Below, piece after piece: positions 11,401 through 21,050 of a stretch of DNA of 64,000 nt. The stretch comes from Emiliania huxleyi CCMP1516. Its lineage: Eukaryota; Haptophyta; Isochrysidales; Noelaerhabdaceae. Location of the stretch: contig NW_005201551.1 of NCBI RefSeq assembly GCF_000372725.1, forward strand, positions 234,504-298,503, given 5' to 3'. The translations under genes and the position numbers were made by a program. The notes under the pieces were generated by a model. It searched no databases. It was not told the DNA's origin and was given only the letters and a program-made list of their open reading frames with translations. Numbering within the stretch: position 1 is the stretch's first letter; every line of letters begins with the position of its first letter.

Positions 11401-12285
11401 GCGACCCCTACCTCTGCTCCCCCTCTCTTCACACCTCCCCGCTGTGAACAGGCGACCCCACGCTGGGCGACCCCTACCTCTGCTCCCTCTCTCTTCACAC
11501 CTCCCCGCTGTGAACAGGCGACCCCACGCTGGGCGACCCCTACCTCTGCTCCCCCTCTCTTCACACCTCCCCGCTGTGAACAGGCGACCCCACGCTGGGC
11601 GACCCCTACCTCTGCTCCCCGCCCCGCTCCAACTCCGCGCCTGGCCATGGCCAGCGGAGGGCGGCGTCGTACGAGTCGCCAGAGAGATTGCGAGAGCTCA
11701 AGTCACGGCGGCTGCCCTCGCGTCACCCTTCGCGGCGGGGCGCAGAGCCGCGGCAGCTGGACTTTGGCGGCGCGGCGGGCGGCGACGGCGGCGACGCGGC
11801 GCTGCTCGGCGCGACGGTCGCGCGCGGGGCGCCGCACCAGCTGCAGCGGCTTACTTCGGGAGGGATGCGGCGGATCTCGACGTCGATCTCGACGTTGCTT
11901 GACCGCGATATCTCCGTCGACCTCGACGCGACGGCGTCGCTCGAGCGGGGCATGTCTGGACACAACCCACCTCCAATGGTGCTCGGCGCCTCCACCTCGC
12001 AGCTGCATCTCTCTCCGCTGCTGGCAGTGCCTCGCCGGCTCCAACCGCGCCGGCGCGGCAGCGTGTGTTCACAGCTCGCGGTGTGAACAGGCTCGCACGT
12101 GGTCACCCTCAGTGCGGAGGAGCGCCGGCGGAGGCTTCAGCGCCGCCTCGATCGCCGAGGCCGCGGCGGCGGAGGCGGCGGCGCCCGCCACCGCCGGGCG
12201 GAGCAGCAGCGGCGGAGTGCTGGGGGGGCGCGGGTTTGGCTTCCGGGTGAGCGGGCTGGTGGGTCGGCCGCCCGATTTGCTGTGA
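8448..12285 (+). CDS. NIPA-type magnesium transporter, 14 exons, complete
   Basis: Exons 8448-8783, 8860-8931, 9004-9140, 9327-9364, 9435-9502, 9638-9691, 10061-10123, 10205-10261, 10333-10399, 10549-10593, 10660-10716, 10905-11111, 11584-12062, 12091-12285 join without a frame break into 624 codons plus stop. The first ~310 residues follow the NIPA (DUF803) family, a polytopic Mg2+ transporter: ALQKWVH, GEVGNFAAFGLASP, a helix with SVVVVLNAPP, YLLLNVGLCSLLGSITV, LNLAQKHFDSSAVVPVYY and GVYLITKRG. The remaining ~300 residues are a Ser/Arg/Ala-rich tail not usual for the family. Five of 13 introns start with GC. Junctions inside repeated exon heads are ambiguous by some bases, but each choice keeps the frame. 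The start is the first Met before the first helix. At least nine introns carry copies of the next exon's head. Confidence 0.88.
9692..10060 (+). repeat. Stutter array in NIPA intron 6
   Basis: About seven units of 48-62 bp. Each has CAGATCGCAATCTCGCGGCT, a stretch ending TTCGC or CTCGCAG, then CCCTCCAGCTCACTAG. The last word imitates the start of exon 7 (GTCCTCCAGCTGAAG at 10061). Units alternate between CTTCGCC and CTCGCAGGCC forms, so only some carry an AG directly before the imitation head. Confidence 0.85.
10717..10904 (+). repeat. Stutter in NIPA intron 11: repeated exon tail
   Basis: The end of exon 11, GCCGCTATCGGCCCAG, is repeated at about 10770-10786 and 10840-10855 inside the intron, each time followed by G(T/C)G. 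Any of the three CAG|G sites could be used. The site at 10904 is preferred because it gives an unbroken frame. Confidence 0.8.
11112..11583 (+). repeat. 66-bp stutter array with hairpin, NIPA intron 12
   Basis: Tandem 66-bp units: an exon-head copy (GCGACCCCACGCTGGGCGAC...) followed by a 29-base intron body with TTCACACC, a short loop and GCTGTGAACAG. There are seven AG|GCGACCCC junctions from about 11188 to 11584, the last taken as the real exon 13 start. The partial duplicate at 16948-17213 has fewer units (four acceptors). The donor is GC at 11112, where GCGCCCCCACG mimics the exon head. Confidence 0.88.
12063..12090 (+). other. 28-nt hairpin intron
   Basis: Starts GT and ends AG. Its body is TGTTCACA, eight loop bases, then TGTGAACA, a perfect 8-bp inverted repeat. 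Removing 28 bases joins the Arg-rich exon 13 frame to the exon 14 frame that reaches a stop at 12285. Leaving it in gives a stop within a few codons. An identical copy is at 17693-17720 in the partial duplicate. Confidence 0.75.
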
Positions 12286-12679
12286 CGTAGGAGGGCGTCC
12301 CCGCAGAGCGCGGTGTTGCCGCGCCCTCCGCGCACGTGCAGCGCACTCACGTACCTGGCCTCATTTCCATGCGAGGGACGGCCAGATCTCTGTCGTGGCA
12401 GGCAGCCAAAGAGATTAAAGTCTCACCGCAGCGAGCACAGTTTGGTGAGTCCGATCAAACCGTATCTTTTCACGGCATGCTAGCTTTTAGATCAAAAGGC
12501 TCTGTTCAAAAGTTCAAAACCAGCTGAAACCGATCCGTAGCCACCGTCGATGGACGATGCACAACGCACGAATCCGCCGCCTTTTCGGATTTCGCTTACG
12601 CGATTCCCCCGTGCCCCGACGCCCGAGGGCCGAGCCCGACCATACACGCCGCGGCCCCCTTACGCGCGACTCGAGAGAG

Positions 12680-12945
12680 GGGAGGAGACAGGAGAGGAGA
12701 GGAGAGAAGAGAGGAGTGGAGTGGAGAGGAGAGGAGAGGGGAGGAGACAAGAGGGGAGGAGAGGAGAGGAGAGGAGAGGAGAGGAGAGGGGAGAGGAGAG
12801 GAGAGGAGAGGAGAGGAGAGGAGAGGAGAGGAGAGGAGGGGAGAGGAGAGGAGAGGAGAGGAGAGGAGAGGAGAGGAGAGGAGAGGAGACGAGACGAGAC
12901 GAGACGAGACGAGACGAGACGAGACGAGACGAGAGGAGAGGAGAG
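12680..12945 (+). repeat. GGAGA/GAGAC pentanucleotide minisatellite
   Basis: Runs of GAGGAGAGGA change at about 12886 into GACGAGACGAGAC repeats, then back. It generates frames of Leu/Ser or Glu/Arg repeats on both strands that I do not treat as coding. Confidence 0.9.
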
Positions 12946-13308
12946 TCAGGCCACGACTCGCCAATATCTCCCCGCATCTCCCCAACTTACACGGCGCCTC
13001 TTCTTGCCGCCCAAACGAGGGCGCTGCTCACGGCAGCGGCGCCGAGCACGTAAAGCGCGGCACACGCGCCAAGGTAGCACCCTTTGAACGGCGTCTGACA
13101 CAACGGCGCCGCGGGCCCTATCCGAGTCGAAAAGTGTGAGAATCGTCTCTTCACACCTCGAAGCCGCTAAGTCTTTTCGCCGTCAAGCCGTTCTAGCGGC
13201 GCTGCGCGCCACGTGGAGAGCGCGGCACGTACAGAGGAGCACGCGCTGCCCATGCACCGCGAAGGCCGTCTCACGAGTCAGCGAGCCGAGCCCTGTTCAT
13301 AGCAAAGA

Positions 13309-13347
13309 GTGTGAACGGCGCCTCTTCACACCTCAACACCGTGAACG
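13309..13347 (+). other. Hairpin introner-like sequence outside a recognised gene
   Basis: Starts GTGTGAACGGCGCC and continues TTCACACCTC, the same core as two 39-nt introns of the protease gene (46782-46820 and 49806-49844). Its 3' end has diverged (ACCGTGAACG rather than a TGTGAACAG-like end). Either an unrecognised exon pair surrounds it or it is an intergenic copy. Confidence 0.55.
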
Positions 13348-14297
13348 CCGTCAATCGCCTTCTCACCGCCGCAAAGGCGCTCCGCGCCGTGCTAACGGCG
13401 CCGAGCGGGCAGCACAGCACGCGCGCGACACGCCCCTTGCACGGCGTCTGCTAAAACGGCGCCTCGAGCCCTATGCGAGTCGAAAAGAGTGAGACGGGAG
13501 TTCTGACCGTCAGAATGAGGGCGTACGAGCGAGAGCACAGGCCTCTTCGCGGCAGCGCCAGTTTCTTTTCTTTTTCTTCATCCCATCCACGGATCGTCGC
13601 GTCGAAAGAAAGAAAGAACACCGTTCGCGATAATTTGGCTGCAAAATTCTTCTTCGGAGAGACTTGTCTTGTTTAAATTCTTCTTCGGCCGCGCGGTCTT
13701 GGCTCGCCATCGCACACGATCGTGCGGGAGCGTGCGCGTGCACCCACGCAACGCCTCCATACCGTTCGCACCACTGCGTAGCTGTTGCATCTCCGTGTGC
13801 GTGCGACTCGGACTCGCTCTCTTGCACTCACCGCCGCCTTCGCCGCCGCCTTCGCCTCTGTCACGTCTGGATCGCTTCCCCATTCTCGCCCTGCCTCGCT
13901 CGCCAATATTCGAGAACAGTGCACCATCGCTCCTTCCCCTCGCTCCCACGGGCTCACGCTTCGTGCTGTCGCTACTAGGTTCTTCGCATCTACCTGGAGT
14001 GGATAGCGTCTGCCGTCTCTCGCGCCGCTCGTTCCAGCTGCCACCTCGATGGCGCAGTCGCGCCGCTCTGACGCTAGACTCCCCAGGTCTTCGCTCCAGC
14101 GCTTGCTGCGCCAAGGAGCGCCAAGGAGCAACGGCGAGGCGGCAGCATCGCATCGGCCGACAGATTGCCGCCGTGACGCTCGGCGATCTCTCCCGCCATC
14201 ACCTCCACCTCTCGCCGACGCCACGTTTGTTGCCACGCGATCGCCTCCGGCGCGCAGGGCCATCTCTCTCCGCGCAGGTCCGTCGCTCCATGGCGCC

Positions 14298-14408
14298 GTT
14301 AGGGTTGGAGAGGGTGTCGTTAGGGTGTTAGGTTAGGGTTAGGTCAGGGTTAGGGCCGAGGCGGAAGCGGAGGGAAGGTAAGGGTTAGGGTTAAGCTAGG
14401 GTTAGACG
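14298..14408 (+). repeat. Interstitial telomere-like TTAGGG repeats
   Basis: Irregular TTAGGG and TAGGGTTAGGG words mixed with GTTAGG variants. Unique sequence continues on both sides, so this is not a chromosome end. A CCCTAA/CCCGAA counterpart is at 47762-47861 within an intron. Confidence 0.7.
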
Positions 14409-15648
14409 CCCCCCGCCACGGCTCGAAGAAGGGCTCAGAAATCGTTTAAAACGGCCCTCCCACCAAAAAATCGCGCGCTGCGCGCGCAGAAAGGAGAGAG
14501 AGAGAGGGAGGGTCATTACCGCCGCCGCAACCACACCCCGGCGGAGCCCGGGAGAAAGTCGTGGAGCGCAGCGACACGACTTTCCCGGGGCGACGCCGGC
14601 CGCGCGCGGAAAACGCGGTTTTTGCCAAAACGGTGGAGGCCGCCCCGCGCTACCGCCCCATCAAACCCGCGCCGCCTGAATCGCTCCGGAAGGCCCCCAA
14701 AATGTCGACGCGGGAGGGCGAAAATCGCCTCGCTTCAGAGCCCGCGCGAGGACGGACCCCACGCCGCTCCACGAGCGACCCGCGCAACCCGCGACCAACA
14801 GCCGTGCGGAGAATCGGCAGGAGACGTCCGCAGCCCCCAGGATCGTCCTCGTCCGATAAAACCACCGACCACCGTGACCCTCCCCGCGCGCGCTGCAAAT
14901 CTTCAGGCCCTCTGCTCGACTTTGGACGACGACTTTATTTCGGGTGCCAAAGCAGCTCGCACGGGCCCATCTCGCCGCCCCCGCCGCCGCCCGCCCCCGC
15001 GCGGCAGGCCCGGCGCCGCTCGCTTCCCCCGCGCACCTCACGGGGCGCCATGACACCGCCTGCCAGGCGGCCTGCAGCAGTGCGGGACAGCAGCTGCTAC
15101 ATTCCTCGCCTCCCGACGGCCACGACGCCGCCCCACCGCCGAAGCTCGCAAAACCACGCACGGCCCCGTCCACACCGCTCACCGGACGCCCGCTCGCGCC
15201 GCCCGCGGACTCCTCTCCCGCCAAGCCCGCCCCTCTCCTAGCCCCTCCCAGAAGCCGCCACACAGGCCTCGCCTCGCCTCGCACCAGCCCCAAAAAGAGA
15301 AAAAGTAGGTGGCCATTTTCTGGGGCTCCCAGGCCATTCCCTCTCGATTTCGGCAAACTTTTTTCCGGCGGAATTCTAGGCGCGATACTGATTTTTTCTT
15401 TATTTGCCCACACAGCCGGACGGGCGCCTCTCGCTCCAGCCCTGCTGTCTCTCTCGCCCTCTCGCCGCCACGCCTCGGCCACGCCCCTGCGTGTCCTCCA
15501 TGCATCCTCCCGGCGCGGCGCGGCGCCCGACCGCGCGTCGGCGCGGTCTGATTGCCGCCGCGGCTCTCGACGCGCCGATTCCGCTCCGCCGTCTTCTCGG
15601 CGGCGGCGCGGCCTAGCCTGGGCTGGATACGCTCCAGATCTTCGTTAG

Positions 15649-17915
15649 ATGCGCCCGGCACCCGACTACCTCCCGCCTCGCCCGGCGACATCTCGGCGCG
15701 CGGACACTGCTGCTCGCAAGGCACGCCGGCGGGTCGCGCGAGGCGGCCGGCGGGACGCTGCAGCGGCTGCACTCTCTGGTGGTGGACGAGGACTTTACAC
15801 GCAGGACTCGATCGCGGCGGAGCGCGCCTCGCTGGAGGCCGAGCGGCTCTCCCTCCTCGCCGAGCAGATGAAGCTCGAGACTGCGCTCAAGCGTGGCGAC
15901 ACCCTCGAGGATGCTCCGCCGCCGCCGCTCGCGCCGCTCGCGGTACCGTCGGTGATGCTACCCCTCCTTCACCATCTGCTCCACCATCTCCGGCGAGTCA
16001 ATCATGAAGTAGTTAACTAATTAATCAGGTCTACTACCTCTCCTTCACCATCTGCTCCATCTCCGGCGGCGGTATCGTCTACCAGGACCTTTGATTAATC
16101 AATGAGCTCTTAGTTATGGCTTCATTCGCTGATGATCAACACGTCATAACGGATAGGACTTTTGGCGCTTCACGCCCCTCACCGCCGTCGGCTTCGTCTC
16201 CGGCTGCCTCTTCTGCTTCAGCGGTGTGTCCACCTCACCACCAATCGCGGTACCGAGGGTGATGAAGTGTTACTCACCAGCTGCTGACGTGTACTAGGTG
16301 TCTGCCGTCATCACCGAGCGCGGTACCGAGGGTGAATCAGAGTGAACTTCCAGATTTTTGATCTGTTCTGTAGGTGTCTACCTGATCACCAAGCGCGGTA
16401 CCGTCGCCGCCGGCCGCGGCGTCTCTGATGCGCCGCCCGGCGATATTTCTCTTCTTTTGCTAGCAGAGAAAAAAGAAAAAAATAGGCTTCTCGGATGCGC
16501 CGCCCGCCGCGCCGCCCTACGTCGGTGCCGCTATCGGCCCAGGTGAACTATTCATTATTAAATATTAATATTAACTGTGATTACTATTCGTATGTCGGAG
16601 CCGCTATCGGCCCAGGTGGGCTATTCATTATTAAATATTAGCTGTGAGTCTTGCCTCTTGGCCGTATGTCGGAGCTGCCATCGGCCCAGGCGTCAATAAT
16701 TCACTATCGCCAATGCGGTGGGCGGTTGACTCTCACGCAGGCGGGCAGCAGCTGGCCGCCGCCATCTGCGAGTCTGCGCGGAGCGTGGCGCCGTCGCGCC
16801 TGGCGCGGTTGGGCAAGGCGGTTTCTCTCGACGAGGGGAGGCGGGGCGTGTCAGGCCAGCGGCTGCTGGAGGAGGTCGGCCTGCCCTCCTCCTTCTCCTG
16901 CTCCTCCGGCGCAGCGCTGTCCGACGTCGTCATTTCAGACCCACTCGGCGCCCCCACGCTGGGCGACCCCTACCTCTGCTCCCCCTCTCTTCACACCTCC
17001 CCGCTGTGAACAGGCGACCCCACGCTGGGCGACCCCTACCTCTGCTCCCCCTCTCTTCACACCTCCCCGCCGTGAACAGGCGCCCCCACGCTGGGCGACC
17101 CCTACCTCTGCCCCCCCTCTCTCTTCACACCTCCCCGCTGTGAACAGGCGACCCCACGCTTGGCGACCCCTACCTCTGCTCCCTCTCTCTTCACACCTCC
17201 CCGCTGTGAACAGGCGACCCCACGCTGGGCGACCCCTACCTCTGCTCCCCGCCCCGCTCCAACTCCGCGCCTGGCCATGGCCAGCGGAGGGCGGCGTCGT
17301 ACGAGTCGCCAGAGAGATTGCGAGAGCTCAAGTCACGGCGGCTGCCCTCGCGCCACCCTTCGCGGCGGGGCGCAGAGCCGCGGCAGCTGGACTTTGGCGG
17401 CGCGGCGGGCGGCGACGGCGGCGACGCGGCGCTGCTCGGCGCGACGTTCCCGCGCGGTGCGCCGCACCAGCTGCAGCGGCTTACTTCGGGAGGGATGCGG
17501 CGGATCTCGACGTCGATCTCGACGTTGCTTGACCGCGATATCTCCGTCGACCTCGACGCGACGGCGTCGCTCGAGCGGGGCATGTCTGGACACAACCCAC
17601 CTCCAATGGTGCTCGGCGCCTCCACCTCGCAGCTGCATCTCTCTCCGCTGCTGGCAGTGCCTCGCCGGCTCCAACCGCGCCGGCGCGGCAGCGTGTGTTC
17701 ACAGCTCGCGGTGTGAACAGGCTCGCACGTGGTCACCCTCAGTGCGGAGGAGCGCCGGCGGAGGCTTCAGCGCCGCCTCGATCGCCGAGGCCGCGGCGGC
17801 GGAGGCGGCGGCGCCCGCCACCGCCGGGCGGAGCAGCAGCGGCGGAGTGCTGGGGGGGCGCGGGTTTGGCTTCCGGGTGAGCGGGCTGGTGGGTCGGCCG
17901 CCCGATTTGCTGTGA
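15649..17915 (+). CDS. Chimera: coiled-coil exon joined to a duplicated NIPA 3' half
   Basis: Homology to NIPA intron 7 starts at about 15950. Exons 8-14 recur at 16029-16085, 16157-16223, 16374-16418, 16486-16542, 16741-16947, 17214-17692 and 17721-17915. Upstream, 15649-15942 encodes 98 codons ending in a likely coiled coil (SIAAERASLEAERLSLLAEQ) and a Pro-rich linker. Its last codon is followed by GTACCG and it is in phase with exon 8, so splicing could produce a fusion protein lacking the first NIPA helices. One oddity: the base pair after exon 8 is GA (16086) where the intact gene has GT, so this intron needs a GA donor or the copy is dying. Transcription is unproven and the true 5' end unknown. 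Confidence 0.55.
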
Positions 17916-18577
17916 CGTAGGAGGGCGTCCCCGCAGAGCGCGGTGTTGCCGCGCCCTCGGCGCCCGTGCAGCGCACTCACGTACCTACCTGGCCTAATTT
18001 CCAAGGTAAGGTAAGGTATATAGAGGTAAGGTAAACTCTTCTCCACACACACGCGAGGGGTGGTGGGGCGCAAGGGGGGGCACTAATTTCCATGCGAGAG
18101 ACGGCCAGATCTGTCGTGGCAGGCAGCCAAAGAGATTAAAGTCTCACGACGCGCAGCGAGCACAGTTTGGTGAGTCAGATCAAACCGTATCTTTTCACGG
18201 CACACATCGTCCGGCGATCCCCGCTCCCCGCGTGAGCGCCGTGAGAGGGGGTGCGCCCGGCCTTAAACCGTACACCGTTACAGGCCCTCTGCGCTCCTGC
18301 CCACATAACGAGCATACAACTCGCTCTCAAGAACCCCAGGCCTCAGGCGGTGCCCCATCCATCTCGACTGCCTCTCGGTTTTGTGTGTGTCTCGCCCAAG
18401 CCAGCCCCTGGCCCTGCCCAATTCCCCTCTCGCCCGCCCTCTCCGCTCCCCCCCCGCTTCGCTCTTGTCCCAACCGTGCCGAGAGTCACAGAGTGCGATT
18501 GTGTGTGTGTGTGGGAGTTGGTTTGTCGGGAGGGAGGGGCAGGCTGCTCACCCACGTGCACCGGGCCAGTGCTTGCA
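17916..18577. other. Region 3' of the chimeric NIPA copy
   Basis: 17926-18200 matches 12296-12480 after the intact gene, interrupted by an insertion at 18001-18085 that is the R2 repeat fragment. 18200-18577 shows no recognisable gene. Confidence 0.45.
18001..18085 (-). repeat. Dispersed repeat 'R2', fragment
   Basis: On the minus strand it reads CCCCACC...CTCGCGTGTGTGTGG, AGAAGAGTTTACC and a (CTTAC)n tail. It is absent from the homologous sequence after the intact NIPA gene, so it inserted after the duplication. R2 also occurs at 21775-21885, 39455-39636, 43189-43330 and 59250-59320. Confidence 0.65.
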
Positions 18578-19164
18578 CTGGCTAGTTCCAATTCACTCTG
18601 ACACGCTAATCTTGAAAACGTCCAACGGAGCTCCGTGTTGCTCCCAGCGCCCTCCCCCGCGCTCCCTGCGGCCATGGCCGATGATGCTAGTATGAGAGGT
18701 CATCTGGCTACCGCGAGAGCGACCCAACTCGTCGACATCGTCCGATGATGGTGCCGCAAAGTCAGCCTCCGGAGGCTATCGTGGGGTCGAGCCGTCAGTA
18801 GCCGTGACATGTGGTTCCACCGCCCCTCGTAGGCTTTGCCTCTGACCGCCACCGTTCCCAGGCTACCTTATGGGATGGAAAGGAAGGCTGGGCGAGCGTA
18901 TAGAAGCGTGCTCGACCTCGTCGTGGCAACCTGCACGTCAGCACTGGCGGGCGCGATGAGCGTCGTGCCACCTGACCCGAGACGGGTCGCAGGCGTCGTA
19001 CCGAGCGCGTCAAGTCCGTGTAGGTGAGGTGCTCTGTACGGGCGAGTCACGTCGGCGTCAAAGGAGCGACGTGCGACCTGTCAGAGCTTGCTCTCCGATC
19101 TCAGCGGCGTCGAGTCGTCTCCGGCGGCGACAATTCGGTACCTCCCCAGGACGCGCAGAGGCAG
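18578..19164 (+). repeat. 587-bp dispersed repeat 'R3', copy 1
   Basis: Starts CTGGCTAGTTCC and ends ACGCGCAGAGGCAG. A near-identical copy lies at 57687-58271, ending exactly at a 3' splice site. The start and the reverse complement of the end share only CTG(G/C)CT. No coding frame is convincingly conserved. Confidence 0.8.
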
Positions 19165-21050
19165 CTGCGGAGGACTGGGGGGTCAACAGGGAGGCAGGGG
19201 GTCACAACCAGGCGACGGAGGACCGTGGACCATCGCGGGGACGGGTCCGTCCGGAGGACGAGCTCGGCAGATCCGGATGGTCTTCACGCCGGTAGGAGGC
19301 ACCGAGGCGTCTAGGGCGCTCCACTCTACCTTAAGCTCCTGAGGGGCGCGTGGTTGTAACCACGTAGGACTACAGCCCACCACAGACACCCTCCCCACTC
19401 CTCACGTGTGCACACTCCCTCACCCTCTCCCCTCTCCTCTCTCACTCTCTCCTCTCTCTCCTCTCCTTGTCTGTGCTGTCTGCCTGACTAAGGCACTAAT
19501 TCTGCCGATGCGAGATTGTGTGTGGGCTGCTCCGAGGGGGCCCTGTGCGATCCGATGGGTAGGGAGTCTGTGCCCGGGCGGTGTCCGGTGCGGGGTCTCT
19601 CTCTGATCCCACCTGTGATGTTGGGTGTGAGGTTGTGGCGGCTTCGAACCCAAGGGGGGGAGCTGATCCCACTCATAACCAACTCTCAGGGGCAGTAGGT
19701 GGGCGAGCTTCAGGCGCGCTCATCTCAATCGTCAAGAGGCGTCGCTACGCGCGGTCTTCCGCGGGGGGAGCTGCGTCGACGGGTGCGGGACCGCGGCGCA
19801 GCCAGTGCCGCGGCGAGGCCTCCGGCTGTTTGCGGCGGGCGGCTTGCTGCTCGCGGCGATGGCGAAAAACTCGTCTCGCCGCACACCAAGGGCTTATGCC
19901 CTGGCGAGATGTGAGGCGCATGCGCCCAGGAGGGGAGGGCGCACATGAGTATCGACGCTGCTGGAGATGCCTTTCGGGGCCCAGAGATAAAACTTCTGAT
20001 GCCATGCATGACCTAGTAGTGTCCCCAGCTATGGGCGTGTCCACGTTGGAGGCAGCCAGGTGTGGTGTGGACGCGAGAATAGCTCCGCCGTTCATGGAGG
20101 CAACCGATGCGAGTCGACTGGTGTGTGTCGTCGTGGTTTCGTATCAAGAATACTCACTCACACACACAAAGGATGTTCACAACGCTGCGCACGGGACTGG
20201 CGCGCACTCTGGCACTAAGCTAAAAGTACGTTGAAGTACGAATTCAACAAAAGAAGTACGTAGCTTCCTGGGATGCGTGTACGTAGTTTTAGCTTACTGG
20301 GAGAGTTCGCTCGGGCGCCTTGGGCGTCGGGGTGGCGAGCAGGGGACGCAGCTCTGAGCGCCCAGGGCGACGCGTGCCGGATGGAGTCCGGCCGCGGGTG
20401 ACTAGGGAAGTTCGCTCAGGATGTGTGGCAGCCGCCCCTTGCTGAGTGTCTTGTCTTGTGGTTCTGTGTGTCGCTCCTGTGTGACCGTCATCGCCCGTCC
20501 TGCGTCCACCCATACCGCGTTGGTGTCCCAGTCGTTGGTCGGACTGTGTTTCGCCTTCCCATCAATCAATCAATGGGAGAAAGCGTGTACGTACTTTTAG
20601 CGTACTGGGAGAGAGAGAGTAAGTACTCTACTGGGAGAGAGGCAGGCGCGATTTCTAGGCCCTTGGGGGCCCTACCACTCAGCGCAGTGTGTCGGAGAAG
20701 CCGGTGAACGAATCTTAGGAGAGGATGGGGCAGTCAGCGTGTAAAATTCTTCCGATACATTCGGTTGTTTACATTCGGTTGAGCACTTGAGCACTTGACG
20801 TAGGGTCGATTCCGCAAGGTACGGGACTCGTCTCTCGCCCTCCCTCGCTGGTGCGTTCATTGGGGGGGGTCATAACAAACACGGTACACAGGATCGAGGT
20901 GCACGCTGTCAAAGCAGTATCGTGCGGCTGTGATAGTGCTAGCACGCGCCAGTCCGCACCTGTGTCGAGCCTGTCTGCTGTGAGAGAGAGTTTTGTTTTG
21001 TTTAAATTCTTTTTTTCTTTGGCATCGAACATGCACATCGGTTCGCGGTC
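19165..21050. other. No gene recognised
   Basis: Contains an R1 copy, direct repeats of TGTACGTA.TTTTAGC..ACTGGGAGAG at about 20277 and 20587, and the AT-rich shared segment at 20920-21035. A plus-strand frame at 19581-20234 has no recognised family. The TTAAATTC/T-run segment lies directly 3' of the minus-strand gene that ends at 21051. Confidence 0.4.
20425..20541 (-). repeat. Dispersed repeat 'R1', diverged copy
   Basis: Matches the reverse complement of 7803-7960 over TGTGTGTCGCTC, CGTCCACCCATACCGCGTTG and GTGTCCCAG with small deletions. Confidence 0.6.

Larger units (their letters stand above)
12286..15648. other. No gene recognised between NIPA and its partial copy
   Basis: Contains a diverged duplicate of the sequence after the NIPA stop (12296-12480, matching 17926-18200), a GGAGA minisatellite, a ~350-bp degenerate duplication (around 13096-13140 and 13449-13491), an isolated hairpin-intron sequence at 13309, telomere-like repeats at 14298-14408, and GC-rich sequence 14409-15640 with no family match on either strand. 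Confidence 0.4.

Noticed and set aside
11186-11640. CRISPR-like appearance of the 66-bp array
   Set aside because: No distinct spacers: repeat and 'spacer' are both conserved. The context is a eukaryotic intron, with no cas genes.
10810-12285. 491-codon single frame over the NIPA 3' region
   Set aside because: It reads through introns and the 66-bp array. The spliced NIPA model is frame-consistent across 14 exons and matches a known family; only the last 65 codons are shared.
12596-12985. Leu/Ser and Glu/Arg repeat frames in the GGAGA minisatellite
   Set aside because: Composition comes entirely from the pentanucleotide repeat.
14298-14408. Chromosome end
   Set aside because: The repeats are irregular and ordinary sequence continues on both sides.
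20218-20615. Possible small inverted-repeat element with AAAAGTACG ends
   Set aside because: The inverted match is only about 11 bp and a longer direct repeat explains the similarity better; no target duplication.
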